From: Flavobacterium sp. NKUCC04_CG
GTDB taxonomy: Bacteria > Bacteroidota > Bacteroidia > Flavobacteriales > Flavobacteriaceae
Direction: 5' to 3'
Assembly: GCF_019345525.1 (NCBI RefSeq)
Contig: NZ_JAHKRA010000014.1
Location: 17,701-81,700, forward strand
DNA: 64,000 nt
In this document: positions 51,952-61,084 of the stretch, piece after piece
Layout: each line of letters opens with the position of its first letter
Position numbering within the stretch: position 1 is the first letter of the stretch
Translations under genes and position numbers: made by a program
The notes under the pieces: generated by a model
What the model saw: the letters and a program-made list of their open reading frames with translations, nothing else
The model's database searches: none
Told to the model about the DNA's origin: nothing

Positions 51952-53586
51952 ATGATTACAGTAAATGATGTAGCTGTTCAATTTGGAGGAACAACCCTTT
52001 TTAGTGGGGTAAGTTTTTCGATTAATGAAAATGATAAAATTGCCTTGATGGGTAAAAACGGAGCGGGTAAGTCCACTTTGTTAAAAATAGTTGCGAATCA
52101 GAGCAAACCTTCTTTGGGGTCGGTTTCCGCGCCTAGAGATGCGGTGATTGCTTATTTGCCACAACATTTATTGACACAAGATGATTGTACGGTGATGGAA
52201 GAAACTTCCAAAGCCTTTGCTTCGGTTTTCAATATGAAAAAGGAAATCGACGAAATTAATGAACAACTAACCATTCGTACGGATTACGAAAGTGATGCGT
52301 ATATGAAGCTGATCGAACGCGTTTCAGAATTGAGTGAAAAGTTTTACGCTATTGATGAGGTAAATTACGAGGCGGAAGTTGAAAAAATATTGAAGGGACT
52401 AGGATTTGAACGTTCAGACTTTACACGTCCAACTTCGGAATTTAGTGGAGGATGGAGAATGCGTATTGAGTTGGCTAAAATCTTACTTCAAAAACCGGAT
52501 TTGATTTTGTTGGATGAACCGACCAACCATATGGATATTGAAAGTATTCAATGGTTAGAGGAGTTTTTGATCACCTCTGCCAAAGCGGTTATGGTTATTT
52601 CTCACGACAGGGCTTTTGTCGATAATATCACCAATAGAACTATAGAGGTAACTATGGGTAGAATCTACGATTATAAGGCGAAATACTCCGATTATTTGGT
52701 GTTGCGTCAAGACCGTCGTTTACATCAGATCAAGGCCTATGAGGAGCAACAAAAAATGATTGCGGAAAACACCGAGTTTATCGAGCGATTTAAAGGAACT
52801 TATTCCAAAACCTTACAGGTGCAATCACGAGTAAAGATGTTGGAGAAGTTGGACATCATTCAAGTTGATGAGGTTGATAATTCGGCCTTGCGCCTAAAAT
52901 TTCCTCCGGCAGCCCGCTCTGGACAATATCCGGTAGTGGTAGAGGAGTTGACAAAGACATACGGTGATCATGTAGTGTTTCAAAAAGCCAATATGGTTAT
53001 TGAGCGCGGACAGAAAGTCGCTTTTGTCGGTAAAAATGGAGAGGGAAAATCGACCATGATTAAAGCGATGATGGGCGAAATTGACTTTGACGGAAAGCTT
53101 GAAATTGGACATAATGTACAAATCGGATATTTCGCACAAAATCAAGCCTCTTTGTTGGATGAAAACTTAACGATATTCGATACCATTGACCGAATTGCCG
53201 AGGGAGATATTCGTACACAGATCAAAAACATATTGGGTGCATTTATGTTTTCGGGAGACGATATTCAGAAAAAAGTAAAAGTGCTTTCAGGTGGTGAAAA
53301 AACGCGTTTAGCGATGATTAAACTGTTGTTGGAACCCGTGAATGTATTGATACTCGATGAGCCTACCAACCACTTGGACATGAAGACCAAAGATATTATC
53401 AAGGAAGCTTTAAAAGATTTTGAGGGAACCGTGATTTTGGTATCTCACGATAGGGACTTTTTGGATGGTTTAGCAGAAAAAGTATTCGAATTTGGAAACA
53501 AACGAGTGCGGGAGCATTTTGAAGATATCAAAGGTTTCTTGGCACATAAGAAAATGGAAAACTTAAGAGAAATCGAAAAGAAATAA
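51952..53586 (+). CDS. ABC-F family ATPase (housekeeping type)
   Basis: A 544-aa protein with two ABC domains and no membrane helices. Domain 1 has GKNGAGKST (about residues 35-43), signature FSGGWRMR and ILLDEPTNHMD; domain 2 has GKNGEGKST, signature LSGGEKTR and LILDEPTNHLD. The linker holds the P-site-tRNA-interaction-like stretch YEEQQKMIAENTEFIERFKGTYSKT. It looks like the common translation-factor-like ABC-F of Bacteroidetes, similar to YbiT. Its leader is short, unlike that of the gene at 7626. Confidence 0.88.
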   Translation: MITVNDVAVQFGGTTLFSGVSFSINENDKIALMGKNGAGKSTLLKIVANQSKPSLGSVSAPRDAVIAYLPQHLLTQDDCTVMEETSKAFASVFNMKKEIDEINEQLTIRTDYESDAYMKLIERVSELSEKFYAIDEVNYEAEVEKILKGLGFERSDFTRPTSEFSGGWRMRIELAKILLQKPDLILLDEPTNHMDIESIQWLEEFLITSAKAVMVISHDRAFVDNITNRTIEVTMGRIYDYKAKYSDYLVLRQDRRLHQIKAYEEQQKMIAENTEFIERFKGTYSKTLQVQSRVKMLEKLDIIQVDEVDNSALRLKFPPAARSGQYPVVVEELTKTYGDHVVFQKANMVIERGQKVAFVGKNGEGKSTMIKAMMGEIDFDGKLEIGHNVQIGYFAQNQASLLDENLTIFDTIDRIAEGDIRTQIKNILGAFMFSGDDIQKKVKVLSGGEKTRLAMIKLLLEPVNVLILDEPTNHLDMKTKDIIKEALKDFEGTVILVSHDRDFLDGLAEKVFEFGNKRVREHFEDIKGFLAHKKMENLREIEKK

Positions 53587-53608
53587 ACCGAACGTTTGTT
53601 TGGAAAAG

Positions 53609-53646
53609 CAATAGGGACTGTCGTCAATGGCAGTCCCTATTTTTAT
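53609..53646. terminator. Terminator between ABC-F gene and lipocalin-like gene
   Basis: AATAGGGACTG and CAGTCCCTATT form an 11-bp stem followed by T4, between convergent genes. Confidence 0.82.
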
Positions 53647-53655
53647 GGCTTATAA

Positions 53656-54126
53656 TTACTTTTTCAGGAGTAGGTAATACGTTTCACCGTCTTCGATGTG
53701 TTCAAGATGCAATTCTGTTGTTGTTAAGCGTGTGATTTTTAAATCTGCTGTAATGGTTGTTAAAGGTAACACGTCAGCTATAAAAGTCAATAAAAGAGAT
53801 TGATCATCCTTAAGTACCCAAGTAGCGTCATCAATTTGTGTTGAACAATCGTTATTTACAGTTGTCTCGTGGTATTCATTGATATACTTTAAGTCTTTGG
53901 TAAACTCATAAGTATCCTTAGTTGAACAAGCATCCATTTCGAACGCTTTTTTGACTCCGTTTACCACTTCACCTTCTTCTTGAATATTCCATTTTCCAAT
54001 CAACAATTCTTGAGTTGTAGGTTCTGGAGGAGGGGGAGGAGGAAGTGTGCTACTATCGTCACTACTACACCCAATAGCTAGAAATAAAAGACCTGTAAAT
54101 GTTAATGCTGTAATAATTTTTCTCAT
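53656..54126 (-). CDS. Lipocalin-like lipoprotein
   Basis: A 156-aa lipoprotein with a signal (FTGLLFLAIGC, Cys about residue 20), then SSDDSS and a Pro-rich spacer (PPPPPPEP). The acidic pair after the lipidated Cys fits surface-export signals of Flavobacteriia lipoproteins. The mature part starts LLIGKWNIQEEG and continues as beta strands, as in lipocalin-like DUFs. The ligand is unknown. It is monocistronic. Confidence 0.78.
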   Translation of the reverse strand: MRKIITALTFTGLLFLAIGCSSDDSSTLPPPPPPEPTTQELLIGKWNIQEEGEVVNGVKKAFEMDACSTKDTYEFTKDLKYINEYHETTVNNDCSTQIDDATWVLKDDQSLLLTFIADVLPLTTITADLKITRLTTTELHLEHIEDGETYYLLLKK

Positions 54127-54230
54127 TTTTTCTTAGTTTTTTTAATAAGGTGCGAAAGTAAATATTTAAAAGAAGTTAATAGGTACAGTTTTAAGGTGTT
54201 TTATTGTGTTAAAAAGATAGTTTTGTCGTA

Positions 54231-54266
54231 TAAAAAAGCGCCATATCTCAAGGAAATATAGCGCTG
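54231..54266 (-). terminator. Terminator of the marR-tolC-hlyD-permease unit
   Basis: AGCGC and GCGCT frame an inner ATAT/ATAT stem, with a U-run on the minus strand. It is about 30 bases past the permease stop. Confidence 0.7.
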
Positions 54267-54294
54267 ATATATAGATTTGCAAACGATTTATTGG

Positions 54295-55464
54295 TTAGTT
54301 GATTTCGGGATTATTTTTCAAATAGGATTTCTTTTTGTAATACAAACCGAGATAACTGCAAAAACCGCAGACTATTATGATAATTAGTAAGGCACCTATA
54401 AAGGCATAGGTTTGATCGAGTCTTCCTTCTTCAATAATCAAAACTCGGAAAGCTTTTAAGAAATGGGTTAAAGGTATAATATCTGCTAGATATTGCACCC
54501 ATAATCGCATTTGGCTGAGCGGCCAGGTAAAACCACTTAAGATAAAACTTGGCGTTGCAATAACCATAAGGATTTCTGTCGCTTTTAGTTGGTTGGGAAC
54601 CATAATACTGACTAGTACTCCGATAAAACTGACGGCTACCACAAATACTCCTGCAACTAGAGTAAGTGCGCCGAGGTTTTCATAAAAAGGTACTCTAAAC
54701 CAAAAAGTAAACAGCCAATACATCAACCAGACGCCAAAACTCATTATCAGATAAGGAATGATTTTTACTGCTAACATCTTATTGATTGATGGGGCTCTTT
54801 TTATTAAATCGCCAAAAGTACCGTTTTCGTATTCAGAGGCAAAGGACAGAGCCAATCCTAGAAGTAGCACCTGTTGCAATACTGCGGCCAATACACCTGG
54901 CCATAAAAAATACATATAATTCGTACTGCGGTTGTTCTTCTTGATAAAGGTGGCTTTAAAAGGTTCATATTGCGTAGCGGCTATAGCAGGCGGCATTCCT
55001 TGTTTCATTAAGGTTTGAATTTGTATTCCCGCTTTTAGAGTTCCCAAGCACAATTGGACGGCACTTGATGCATAGTTTGCAGTCAATATATTTGCGGTAT
55101 TGACTATGGTTACTATTTCCGGATATTTCTTTGTAGAAATTTCATTTTGAAACCCCTTTGGTATGACAACCACGGCAGAAGCATCATATTTTATGGTGGC
55201 ATCGGATAAGCCGCGTTCATCATGAAGTAGTTGTGCAACATATAAAACCTCATTGTCTTCAAACATCTGTATGGCTTTGGCGCTCATTTCAGTGCGGTCT
55301 TCATCGATGACGATAATCGGAATATCCGTTGCTTTTCCCTTTCCATATACATACCCCAACAGTATACCATACATTAATGGGGCCCCTATAAAGAGCAGGC
55401 GGAGAATTTTATTTCCCCAAAACATGCGAAATTCTCGTTTTAAGAGCGAAAAAAAGTTCTTCAT
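54295..55464 (-). CDS. ABC-2 type transporter permease (YhhJ/YbhR-like)
   Basis: A 389-aa inner-membrane permease. The first helix is at about residues 20-40 (LRLLFIGAPLMYGILLGYVYG), then a periplasmic domain of about 150 residues, then five helices (LLGLALSFASEYENGT, VAVSFIGVLVSIMVPNQ and others). It starts 3 bases after the HlyD-like gene. No ATP-binding subunit is in the operon, so an ATPase must be supplied from elsewhere or the unit is incomplete. Confidence 0.85.
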   Translation of the reverse strand: MKNFFSLLKREFRMFWGNKILRLLFIGAPLMYGILLGYVYGKGKATDIPIIVIDEDRTEMSAKAIQMFEDNEVLYVAQLLHDERGLSDATIKYDASAVVVIPKGFQNEISTKKYPEIVTIVNTANILTANYASSAVQLCLGTLKAGIQIQTLMKQGMPPAIAATQYEPFKATFIKKNNRSTNYMYFLWPGVLAAVLQQVLLLGLALSFASEYENGTFGDLIKRAPSINKMLAVKIIPYLIMSFGVWLMYWLFTFWFRVPFYENLGALTLVAGVFVVAVSFIGVLVSIMVPNQLKATEILMVIATPSFILSGFTWPLSQMRLWVQYLADIIPLTHFLKAFRVLIIEEGRLDQTYAFIGALLIIIIVCGFCSYLGLYYKKKSYLKNNPEIN

Positions 55465-55467
55465 GGT

Positions 55468-56421
55468 TTATAGGGTTAGGGTTACTGTGGTTTTGGTCAG
55501 TAATTCATTGGCTTGATTTACGTCTACAGGGATTATTTTTATTTCGAACAGCGTTTCTTGCATCTCGTAATCTGGATAGGCTGTAGCGATATTAGCATAA
55601 GCACCCAATTGTTTGATATTGATGACCTTTGCTTTGATCTGGCTGTTGTTGTACGGAACGTTTACCGTGATTTCTTGTCCTTTTTGTACTTGGTTGAGCT
55701 TGCTTTCAGGTATGGTAAATCTGAAATAAACACTATTAGAAAGGTAACCGCTAAATAAAGCATAACCCGGTAAGGCCAGTTCGCCGACTTTTAAAGAGAT
55801 ATTATCGATACTCATGTCTTGTGGCGCGATGATATAACGGTCGTTTTCAGCTGATTGAACTTCCTGTAGGGCTCCTAAGGCACGTTCTTTTTGGCCTAAT
55901 GCCATGGTTTGTTGTTCGATACGTACACCGTGCTGTACATCGGCAATCTCCGCTTGAACGGCTAATAACTGCGCTTGAGCGCCTTGATATTTAGTAAATG
56001 CCTCGTCATAGGTTTGTTGAGAAATCAGAGAGTCCTTAATCATCCCATTCAAACGTTGAATTGATTTCTGCGCAAAATTAAATTGCTCCTGTATGGCTTT
56101 TTCTTTGGCTTTCAATTGTTTTAATTGATTGTCGGTTGCTCCCTTAGTGGCCATTTGGTATTGGGCATTTGCAGAGGTTAATGCGCCTTCTGCCTGACTT
56201 TTCTTGGCATCAACTTCTGGAGCATCTAAAAATGCCAAAGTATCCCCTTTTTTGACAATATCCCCTTCGTGTACATATATTTTTAAGATCCGTCCCGGTA
56301 TTTTACCCACAACAGCAATTTGATCTCTTTCGATCTTTCCTTGATTTAGTTGATTATCTAAGGGTTGCTTACAAGATACCACCAAGGTTAAAATAGCAAA
56401 TATTGAAAATAGATTTTTCAT
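55468..56421 (-). CDS. HlyD-family periplasmic adaptor (lipoprotein)
   Basis: A 317-aa membrane-fusion protein. A lipoprotein signal (LTLVVSC, Cys about 17) is followed by a biotinyl-lipoyl-like domain (GRILKIYVHEGDIVKKGDTLAFLD), a coiled-coil hairpin (about 85-185) and a beta-barrel domain. It bridges the ABC-2 permease and the TolC-like protein encoded on either side. Confidence 0.9.
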   Translation of the reverse strand: MKNLFSIFAILTLVVSCKQPLDNQLNQGKIERDQIAVVGKIPGRILKIYVHEGDIVKKGDTLAFLDAPEVDAKKSQAEGALTSANAQYQMATKGATDNQLKQLKAKEKAIQEQFNFAQKSIQRLNGMIKDSLISQQTYDEAFTKYQGAQAQLLAVQAEIADVQHGVRIEQQTMALGQKERALGALQEVQSAENDRYIIAPQDMSIDNISLKVGELALPGYALFSGYLSNSVYFRFTIPESKLNQVQKGQEITVNVPYNNSQIKAKVINIKQLGAYANIATAYPDYEMQETLFEIKIIPVDVNQANELLTKTTVTLTL

Positions 56422-56433
56422 CTGTAGTATGGT

Positions 56434-57825
56434 TTAGTTGTTTTTAGTAAGATAATGTGTTAATTGCCCGGTCGTAGTAATGGTCTCTATGGCTGACAAA
56501 CGTTGTTCAATCAAAGTACTGACCTTGTTTAAGGCCGCTTTATAGATATCGTTTTCAGCTTCTAGTCGTTCAGATACCGTAATCAATCCCTGTTGGTATT
56601 GCTTGATAGCCATCGTTAGATTGTTGTTTGCGATTTTTTCTTGCTGTTCGGCTATCGCAATTTTTTCCAGTAAAACCTCGTATTTAGCGAAGTTGTGATT
56701 CAACAGTAAATCCAATTTCTCTTTGGTATCGTCGATTTTGGTTTGCATCTGTGCTATATTGATTTGGGCTTCTTCCACTTTGTGTTTGCGTTCCAAACCA
56801 CTGAATATCTCCCATTTTAAAGCCACGCCAAACATCCAGTTCGGACTGATTGTCAATTCGTTTAACTTGAGGTCAATTTCTTTTTGCACTCCCAAAACAG
56901 TGGCATTAGAGGAGGCGTTGATGTCAAAAATACTGGTGTAGGATAGTCCCGCAAAAGCGCCAACCGTCGGTAAAAATGTACCCTTTTCTTTTTTAAGCAG
57001 ATAATCCAGTGCTGTCTTAAACGATTCCAACGCTTTTAATTCTTGTTTTTCACTCGAGCTAAGTCCGGCTTCTTGGATTAAATATGGGGTCAGTTCGTAG
57101 TGAACACTTTCAATCTCTTGGTCTGAATAATCCGTTAAATAGCGTATTTTCTGATACAACACTTTGCGGTTTCCGCGGCTTTCTACTTTTTTGGAGTTGA
57201 GCTCTAAGCTGGCATATTTGATTTTGTCGCGATCATAGGGAATTGCTAAGCCCAAGGAAATCGCTTTTTCAACCCGTTGTGTTTCTTTATCAAGACGTAT
57301 TTCGCTCTCTTTAATTAATTTATCAGCTTGATTTAAAAGCGAGATCTGATCAAAACTACTGATGACTTCTTTGATGATATCATCTTTTTGAGAGGCTAGC
57401 AGGTACTCCGTGCCTTCTATTTTTTGCTTTAATGCTTTAGCTCCATTGGGAACTTGCATACCGGTGAACAAGGGAACTTTAGCGGTTAATCCGGCGTGAA
57501 AAGCCTGAGCAGAGTTGTCAAAAGAGCTCTTTCCTTCAAATAATTCAGCCCCCCAAAAGGTCGAATACGTAGGCACGTCTACCGTTAGCCTATTATCTAA
57601 ATAAGCATACATAGCAGTTCCTTCTACTCGGGGTAGGTAAGTGTTTAAAACTCCTTTGCGTTGCAATTCGAGTTTTTGAATATCGTACTGTTGATTCTTT
57701 ACAGTGGCACTTTTTTCAAGCGCCTTGTCAATAGCTTGTTCCAAACTGTTACTAAGACCTATCTGTGCTTGCGCAGGCACGAACGTTAAAGCCCATAGAC
57801 AACCGCATAATAAAGTTTTTTTCAT
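56434..57825 (-). CDS. TolC-family outer-membrane efflux protein
   Basis: A 463-aa protein with a signal peptide (ends PAQAQ, about residue 21) and the two long helical repeats of outer-membrane efflux factors. The AIKQYQQGLITVSERLEAENDIYKA segment near the end is typical. It is 12 bases upstream of the HlyD-like gene and 157 bases downstream of marR. A near-palindrome with a GTTTAAAC core lies 37 bases before its ATG. Confidence 0.9.
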   Translation of the reverse strand: MKKTLLCGCLWALTFVPAQAQIGLSNSLEQAIDKALEKSATVKNQQYDIQKLELQRKGVLNTYLPRVEGTAMYAYLDNRLTVDVPTYSTFWGAELFEGKSSFDNSAQAFHAGLTAKVPLFTGMQVPNGAKALKQKIEGTEYLLASQKDDIIKEVISSFDQISLLNQADKLIKESEIRLDKETQRVEKAISLGLAIPYDRDKIKYASLELNSKKVESRGNRKVLYQKIRYLTDYSDQEIESVHYELTPYLIQEAGLSSSEKQELKALESFKTALDYLLKKEKGTFLPTVGAFAGLSYTSIFDINASSNATVLGVQKEIDLKLNELTISPNWMFGVALKWEIFSGLERKHKVEEAQINIAQMQTKIDDTKEKLDLLLNHNFAKYEVLLEKIAIAEQQEKIANNNLTMAIKQYQQGLITVSERLEAENDIYKAALNKVSTLIEQRLSAIETITTTGQLTHYLTKNN

Positions 57826-57862
57826 CTGTAGATCATATTTGTTATTGTAATAGGCCGTTCTT

Positions 57863-57878
57863 AATGGTTTAAACTATT
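57863..57878 (-). promoter_or_regulatory. Candidate second MarR site before tolC-like gene
   Basis: AATGGTTTAAACTATT has seven of eight symmetric pairs and shares the GTTTAAAC core with the palindrome at the marR promoter. Confidence 0.4.
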
Positions 57879-57943
57879 GCAGTGTTTAATACTTTACCGC
57901 TTGGTTTGTCCAAGATTAAATGCCGATTTCATTATTTTTATAA

Positions 57944-57983
57944 ATAAGCGCTGTTGCGATTTTTATGCAAAACAACAGCTTAT
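57944..57983 (-). other. Hairpin at the end of marR
   Basis: ATAAGCGCTGTTG pairs with CAACAGCTTAT (two-base bulge) at the marR stop. No U-run follows, so it may stabilise or pause rather than end the transcript. Confidence 0.4.
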
Positions 57984-58426
57984 TATATCGTTTCAATATT
58001 GAGGTAAATCGTTTTTATTGTCTCCTTCAAAAGATTCATCTGATCGTCACTTAGGTTTGATGTGGCCTTAGCAACGGTTTCATTAACCGCTTGTAAAGTA
58101 GGTGCTTCAAAAGATTTCCCCTTTTCTGTTAAAAAAATTAAATTCAATCTGCGATCGTTAGCAGCTGCTTGACGTACTATTAAATTATCGACCTCCATTT
58201 TATCGAGCAATCGCGTTACACTCGGTTTATCTCGGTGTGTTTGATCGGCAAGATGCTGTTGTGAACAACCGTCCTGTTTCCACAACACCGCTAGTATCGA
58301 CCATTGTTCCTTGCTTAAAGTGATGTTCTTTGAACGAAAATTGTGAACCAAAGCGCGATTCATGGCCAAAACAATTCTACCGGTCAATAAATTGTATATT
58401 TCTTCGTGAGTTAATTTAGTTTCCAT
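57983..58426 (-). CDS. MarR-family transcriptional regulator
   Basis: A 147-aa winged-helix regulator. The HTH is LSKEQWSILAVLWKQDGCSQQHLADQTHRDKPSVTRLLDKM, and the wing is VRQAAANDRRLNLIFLTEKGK with the conserved D-x-R pair. It heads the exporter operon on the same strand. A perfect 18-bp palindrome between its -7 box and ATG suggests autoregulation. Confidence 0.92.
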   Translation of the reverse strand: METKLTHEEIYNLLTGRIVLAMNRALVHNFRSKNITLSKEQWSILAVLWKQDGCSQQHLADQTHRDKPSVTRLLDKMEVDNLIVRQAAANDRRLNLIFLTEKGKSFEAPTLQAVNETVAKATSNLSDDQMNLLKETIKTIYLNIETI

Positions 58427-58431
58427 AACAA

Positions 58432-58449
58432 TAGTTGTTTAAACAACTA
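58432..58449 (-). promoter_or_regulatory. Palindromic operator of marR
   Basis: TAGTTGTTTAAACAACTA is a perfect 18-bp palindrome. It directly abuts the -7 box and covers the expected transcription start. Confidence 0.7.
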
Positions 58450-58481
58450 CAAATATATTTTTAATAATTGACACATCCAAA
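58450..58481 (-). promoter_or_regulatory. Promoter of the marR operon
   Basis: On the minus strand TTTG (58478-58481), 20 bases, TATATTTG (58450-58457): full consensus. Confidence 0.75.
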
Positions 58482-58547
58482 TTTCTTTGTTTTTTTATTA
58501 AAATTCACTATATTTATAATATAGAGTTGGTCTAATTGGTATATATC

Positions 58548-59387
58548 TTATATTTTTAAGTGAAGCTTGTAAATATCAGCTTCCTTTGAATCATTATCTG
58601 CATCTTCACAAAGAAGGAAAGTTAGGTCTTTTTTGTTTTTTGAATAAAGCGTTAATCCTTCGAATTTATGCGTTTTACTGATTATTTGTGTTGATTTGAC
58701 TTTCATTTTTTCCAGATCGATGCTCCCTATTAAACTACCATTTACGGTTCCGTCTAAGTAAGTGGAGGAGCTGTCTTCTGCAGCGGCTACAAAATACAAT
58801 TGCCCATCTACCACGCAGGCATCGGTAAATCCAGCGCGAACACCATTGATTTTTGGTAATTTGATTGGGTTATAGACAATATTAAAACTTTCCAATATAT
58901 TTTCACCGCTAATGGTAAATATGCCATTCTGTTCTTTAGGGCCGTTACCGCGATTTAAAAAGTACCATTTATCACGGTATAGGCTCACGCCTTCTATATT
59001 AAAATTCTCGGAATCTATACCTGAAAAGCTCTTCATTGATTCATACAGCACGGTTAGATCATTAATGCTGATGACTTCTTTGCTCTCGCGATTAATTTCG
59101 ATTAAGGTGTTTCGCATTTCTCCAGAGCCCGAACCAAAAATATAATAATTGATACCGTCTGTGGTCATTGATTCAAAATCGGATTTCCCTACTTTACTGA
59201 GGTTTTCTGCCAGTTTACCACTTTCATTTAAGGCAGTTTTGCTCAATTTTTCATTTTGGATTTGGTATTCATACAAAACATCTGCTGTGTCAGCTATTAA
59301 ATGGATCACGTCTTGTTGATATCCGATGCCTGATGCGGCACTAATTCCAAAAATTTTAATAAAGAGTTCTAATGTAAATTTTTTCAT
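58548..59387 (-). CDS. Probable beta-propeller-like protein (DUF6929-like)
   Basis: A 279-aa protein rich in short beta strands. ISAASGIGYQQDVIHLIADTADVLYEYQI near the N-terminus and NIEGVSLYRDKWYFLNRGN in the middle are of the repeated type seen in propeller or phytase-like secreted proteins; I associate the SASGI start with DUF6929. The N-terminus (FTLELFIKIFGISAASG) is only weakly hydrophobic and is not a clear signal peptide. No enzymatic residues were identified. It is monocistronic. Confidence 0.55.
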   Translation of the reverse strand: MKKFTLELFIKIFGISAASGIGYQQDVIHLIADTADVLYEYQIQNEKLSKTALNESGKLAENLSKVGKSDFESMTTDGINYYIFGSGSGEMRNTLIEINRESKEVISINDLTVLYESMKSFSGIDSENFNIEGVSLYRDKWYFLNRGNGPKEQNGIFTISGENILESFNIVYNPIKLPKINGVRAGFTDACVVDGQLYFVAAAEDSSSTYLDGTVNGSLIGSIDLEKMKVKSTQIISKTHKFEGLTLYSKNKKDLTFLLCEDADNDSKEADIYKLHLKI

Positions 59388-59489
59388 GGTTTTTTATTAT
59401 CAATGTTAAATATAAGGTAATTTTTTGGCTTAAATACGTGATTTGGGAATAACTAATCATTATTTTTTTTATACTTTTAAATAAAAAAG

Positions 59490-60371
59490 ATGAAAGAAAC
59501 CCATTTCACATCCCGCTGTAAAGTTCAGGATAAAATAGTACTAAAAGAACTCCCGACTGAAGTAGATTTGGGAATGACCGATGAAAAAGCAATCAAACAA
59601 CTCGCTAAACTTCGAGATAAACTCAGTAAGTTTCAAGACAAAATGTATGCACATAACCGTTATAGTGTTTTGATCTGTATACAGGGCATGGATACCTCGG
59701 GCAAGGACAGTTTGATCCGTGAGGTTTTTAAGGAATTTAACCCTCGCGGAGTCGTGGTTCAAAGTTTTAAAACTCCCAATTCAGCTGAGCTGGAGCACGA
59801 CTATCTCTGGCGTCATTATATTGCTTTACCCGAAAGAGGTAAGTTTACCGTATTTAATCGTACCCATTACGAAAATGTGTTGGTAACGAGAGTGCATCCG
59901 GAATACTTATTAAACGAAAACCTGCCCGGTATTGAAAAGGTAGAAGATGTTCCGGCGGATTTTTGGGATAAACGCATGCAGCAAATCAATAATTTTGAAG
60001 GCCATATTTCAGAAAACGGCATGATTGTTTTTAAGTTTTTCTTGCATCTAAGTAAAGCCGAACAAAAGAAACGACTGTTTCGTCGATTGAATAAAGACGA
60101 GCACAATTGGAAGTTTTCTGCGGCAGATTTGAAGGAACGCGAATTATGGGATCAATATGAAGAATATTATGAAGAAGCGATCAATAAAACATCGACAGAA
60201 AAAAATCCTTGGTATGTGATACCGGCTGACAACAAAGCTTTATCGAGATTGATGTTGGCGGGTATACTATGGGAAGAACTTCAAAAATATACCGATATTA
60301 AACAAGGAGAACTCGAAGCGGGAATGGAGGAGAATATCGAATTGTATAAAGAGCAGTTGAGGAATGATTAG
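59490..60371 (+). CDS. Polyphosphate kinase 2 family protein
   Basis: A 293-aa P-loop kinase of the PPK2 family, which uses polyphosphate to phosphorylate nucleotides. Walker A is GMDTSGKDSLIREVF (about residues 68-82), the lid region is HYLWRHYIALPERGKFTVFNRTHYE, and the Walker-B-like and Arg-rich segment is KRLFRRLNKDEHNWKFSAADLKER. It is a single-domain (short) PPK2. The precise nucleotide (AMP, ADP or GDP) is not readable. It is the last ordinary gene before the toxin-tip region. Confidence 0.92.
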   Translation: MKETHFTSRCKVQDKIVLKELPTEVDLGMTDEKAIKQLAKLRDKLSKFQDKMYAHNRYSVLICIQGMDTSGKDSLIREVFKEFNPRGVVVQSFKTPNSAELEHDYLWRHYIALPERGKFTVFNRTHYENVLVTRVHPEYLLNENLPGIEKVEDVPADFWDKRMQQINNFEGHISENGMIVFKFFLHLSKAEQKKRLFRRLNKDEHNWKFSAADLKERELWDQYEEYYEEAINKTSTEKNPWYVIPADNKALSRLMLAGILWEELQKYTDIKQGELEAGMEENIELYKEQLRND

Positions 60372-60406
60372 TTTTCATTTTTGTTGTAATAATTTTTGCT
60401 ATTAAG

Positions 60407-60778
60407 ATGGAAGGCATAGACAGTAAGGTCAAGTTTTTTCTTTATTTTATGATGTTTTTTCCTCTTGTTGGGCTTTTCGGATATGTGTTTTGGGAAAGTA
60501 TAACTGATGATAGAACCAGTAGTGAAATCTATCTAAGTTATAGAGTAAAAATAGTTTGTTTCGGTAAAGTCAAGTCGATACATAGAGGAGATCGTCAAGT
60601 TTTAGTCTTAAACACTTCTGACGGTCTTTTTGAAGTACCTTTTGAGTGGGAAGATAAGTTTAAATTGGACGATTCTATTTCAAAGAAAAAAGGCGAATTA
60701 ACACTAGAACATTATCGTAGTGGAACACTGATTGAGATGTTAGATTATAACGAAATAGCAAAAAATATTAAGTATTAA
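60407..60778 (+). CDS. Small membrane protein of unknown function
   Basis: A 123-aa protein with one strong N-terminal membrane segment (FFLYFMMFFPLVGLFGYVFW) and a charged, mostly beta, soluble part. It has no motif I recognise. It lies 35 bases after the PPK2 gene in more AT-rich DNA and at the left edge of the Rhs-tip region, where small one-helix proteins are often immunity proteins; that role is inference. Confidence 0.55.
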   Translation: MEGIDSKVKFFLYFMMFFPLVGLFGYVFWESITDDRTSSEIYLSYRVKIVCFGKVKSIHRGDRQVLVLNTSDGLFEVPFEWEDKFKLDDSISKKKGELTLEHYRSGTLIEMLDYNEIAKNIKY

Positions 60779-61000
60779 TATCAGTGATTGCAACAATTTT
60801 TCTTAGCTACCGCTTGAATCCTTTTGCGTGATTTATGCTAAATAGAAAACTCTCAATCCTGTTGGGAGTTTTGTGTTTTAAAAGGCAGTTTATCTATAAA
60901 AGTATGTGTTTTAACTTTGTCAAAATAGATAAGGTTGCTTCGTAATAATACTCCTCTTTTGATGAGAATAGATTAATATAGTTAGTTTTGCCACATGAAG
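60779..61000. other. Spacer at the left edge of the toxin-tip region
   Basis: It holds a short GC-richer word (GCTACCGCTTGAATCC near 60810) related to the spacer repeats further right, and the hairpin at 60844. No gene was recognised. Confidence 0.4.
60844..60876 (+). terminator. Terminator after the 60407 gene
   Basis: AAAACTCTCAA and TTGGGAGTTTT form an 11-bp stem with one mismatch, about 70 bases past the stop. Confidence 0.65.
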
Positions 61001-61032
61001 GGATTCACTCCGTCGAATTTTATTTCGTGCGG
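61001..61032 (-). repeat. Left inverted copy of the cassette-flanking repeat
   Basis: On the minus strand CCGCACGAAAT and ATTCGACGGAGT lie in the same order as in the + strand copy at 62635-62667, with a shorter middle. Confidence 0.75.
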
Positions 61033-61084
61033 CATCGGAGCAGCGAAGACTAAATATTAGAAACCTTAGAAATAATAGTAGAAA

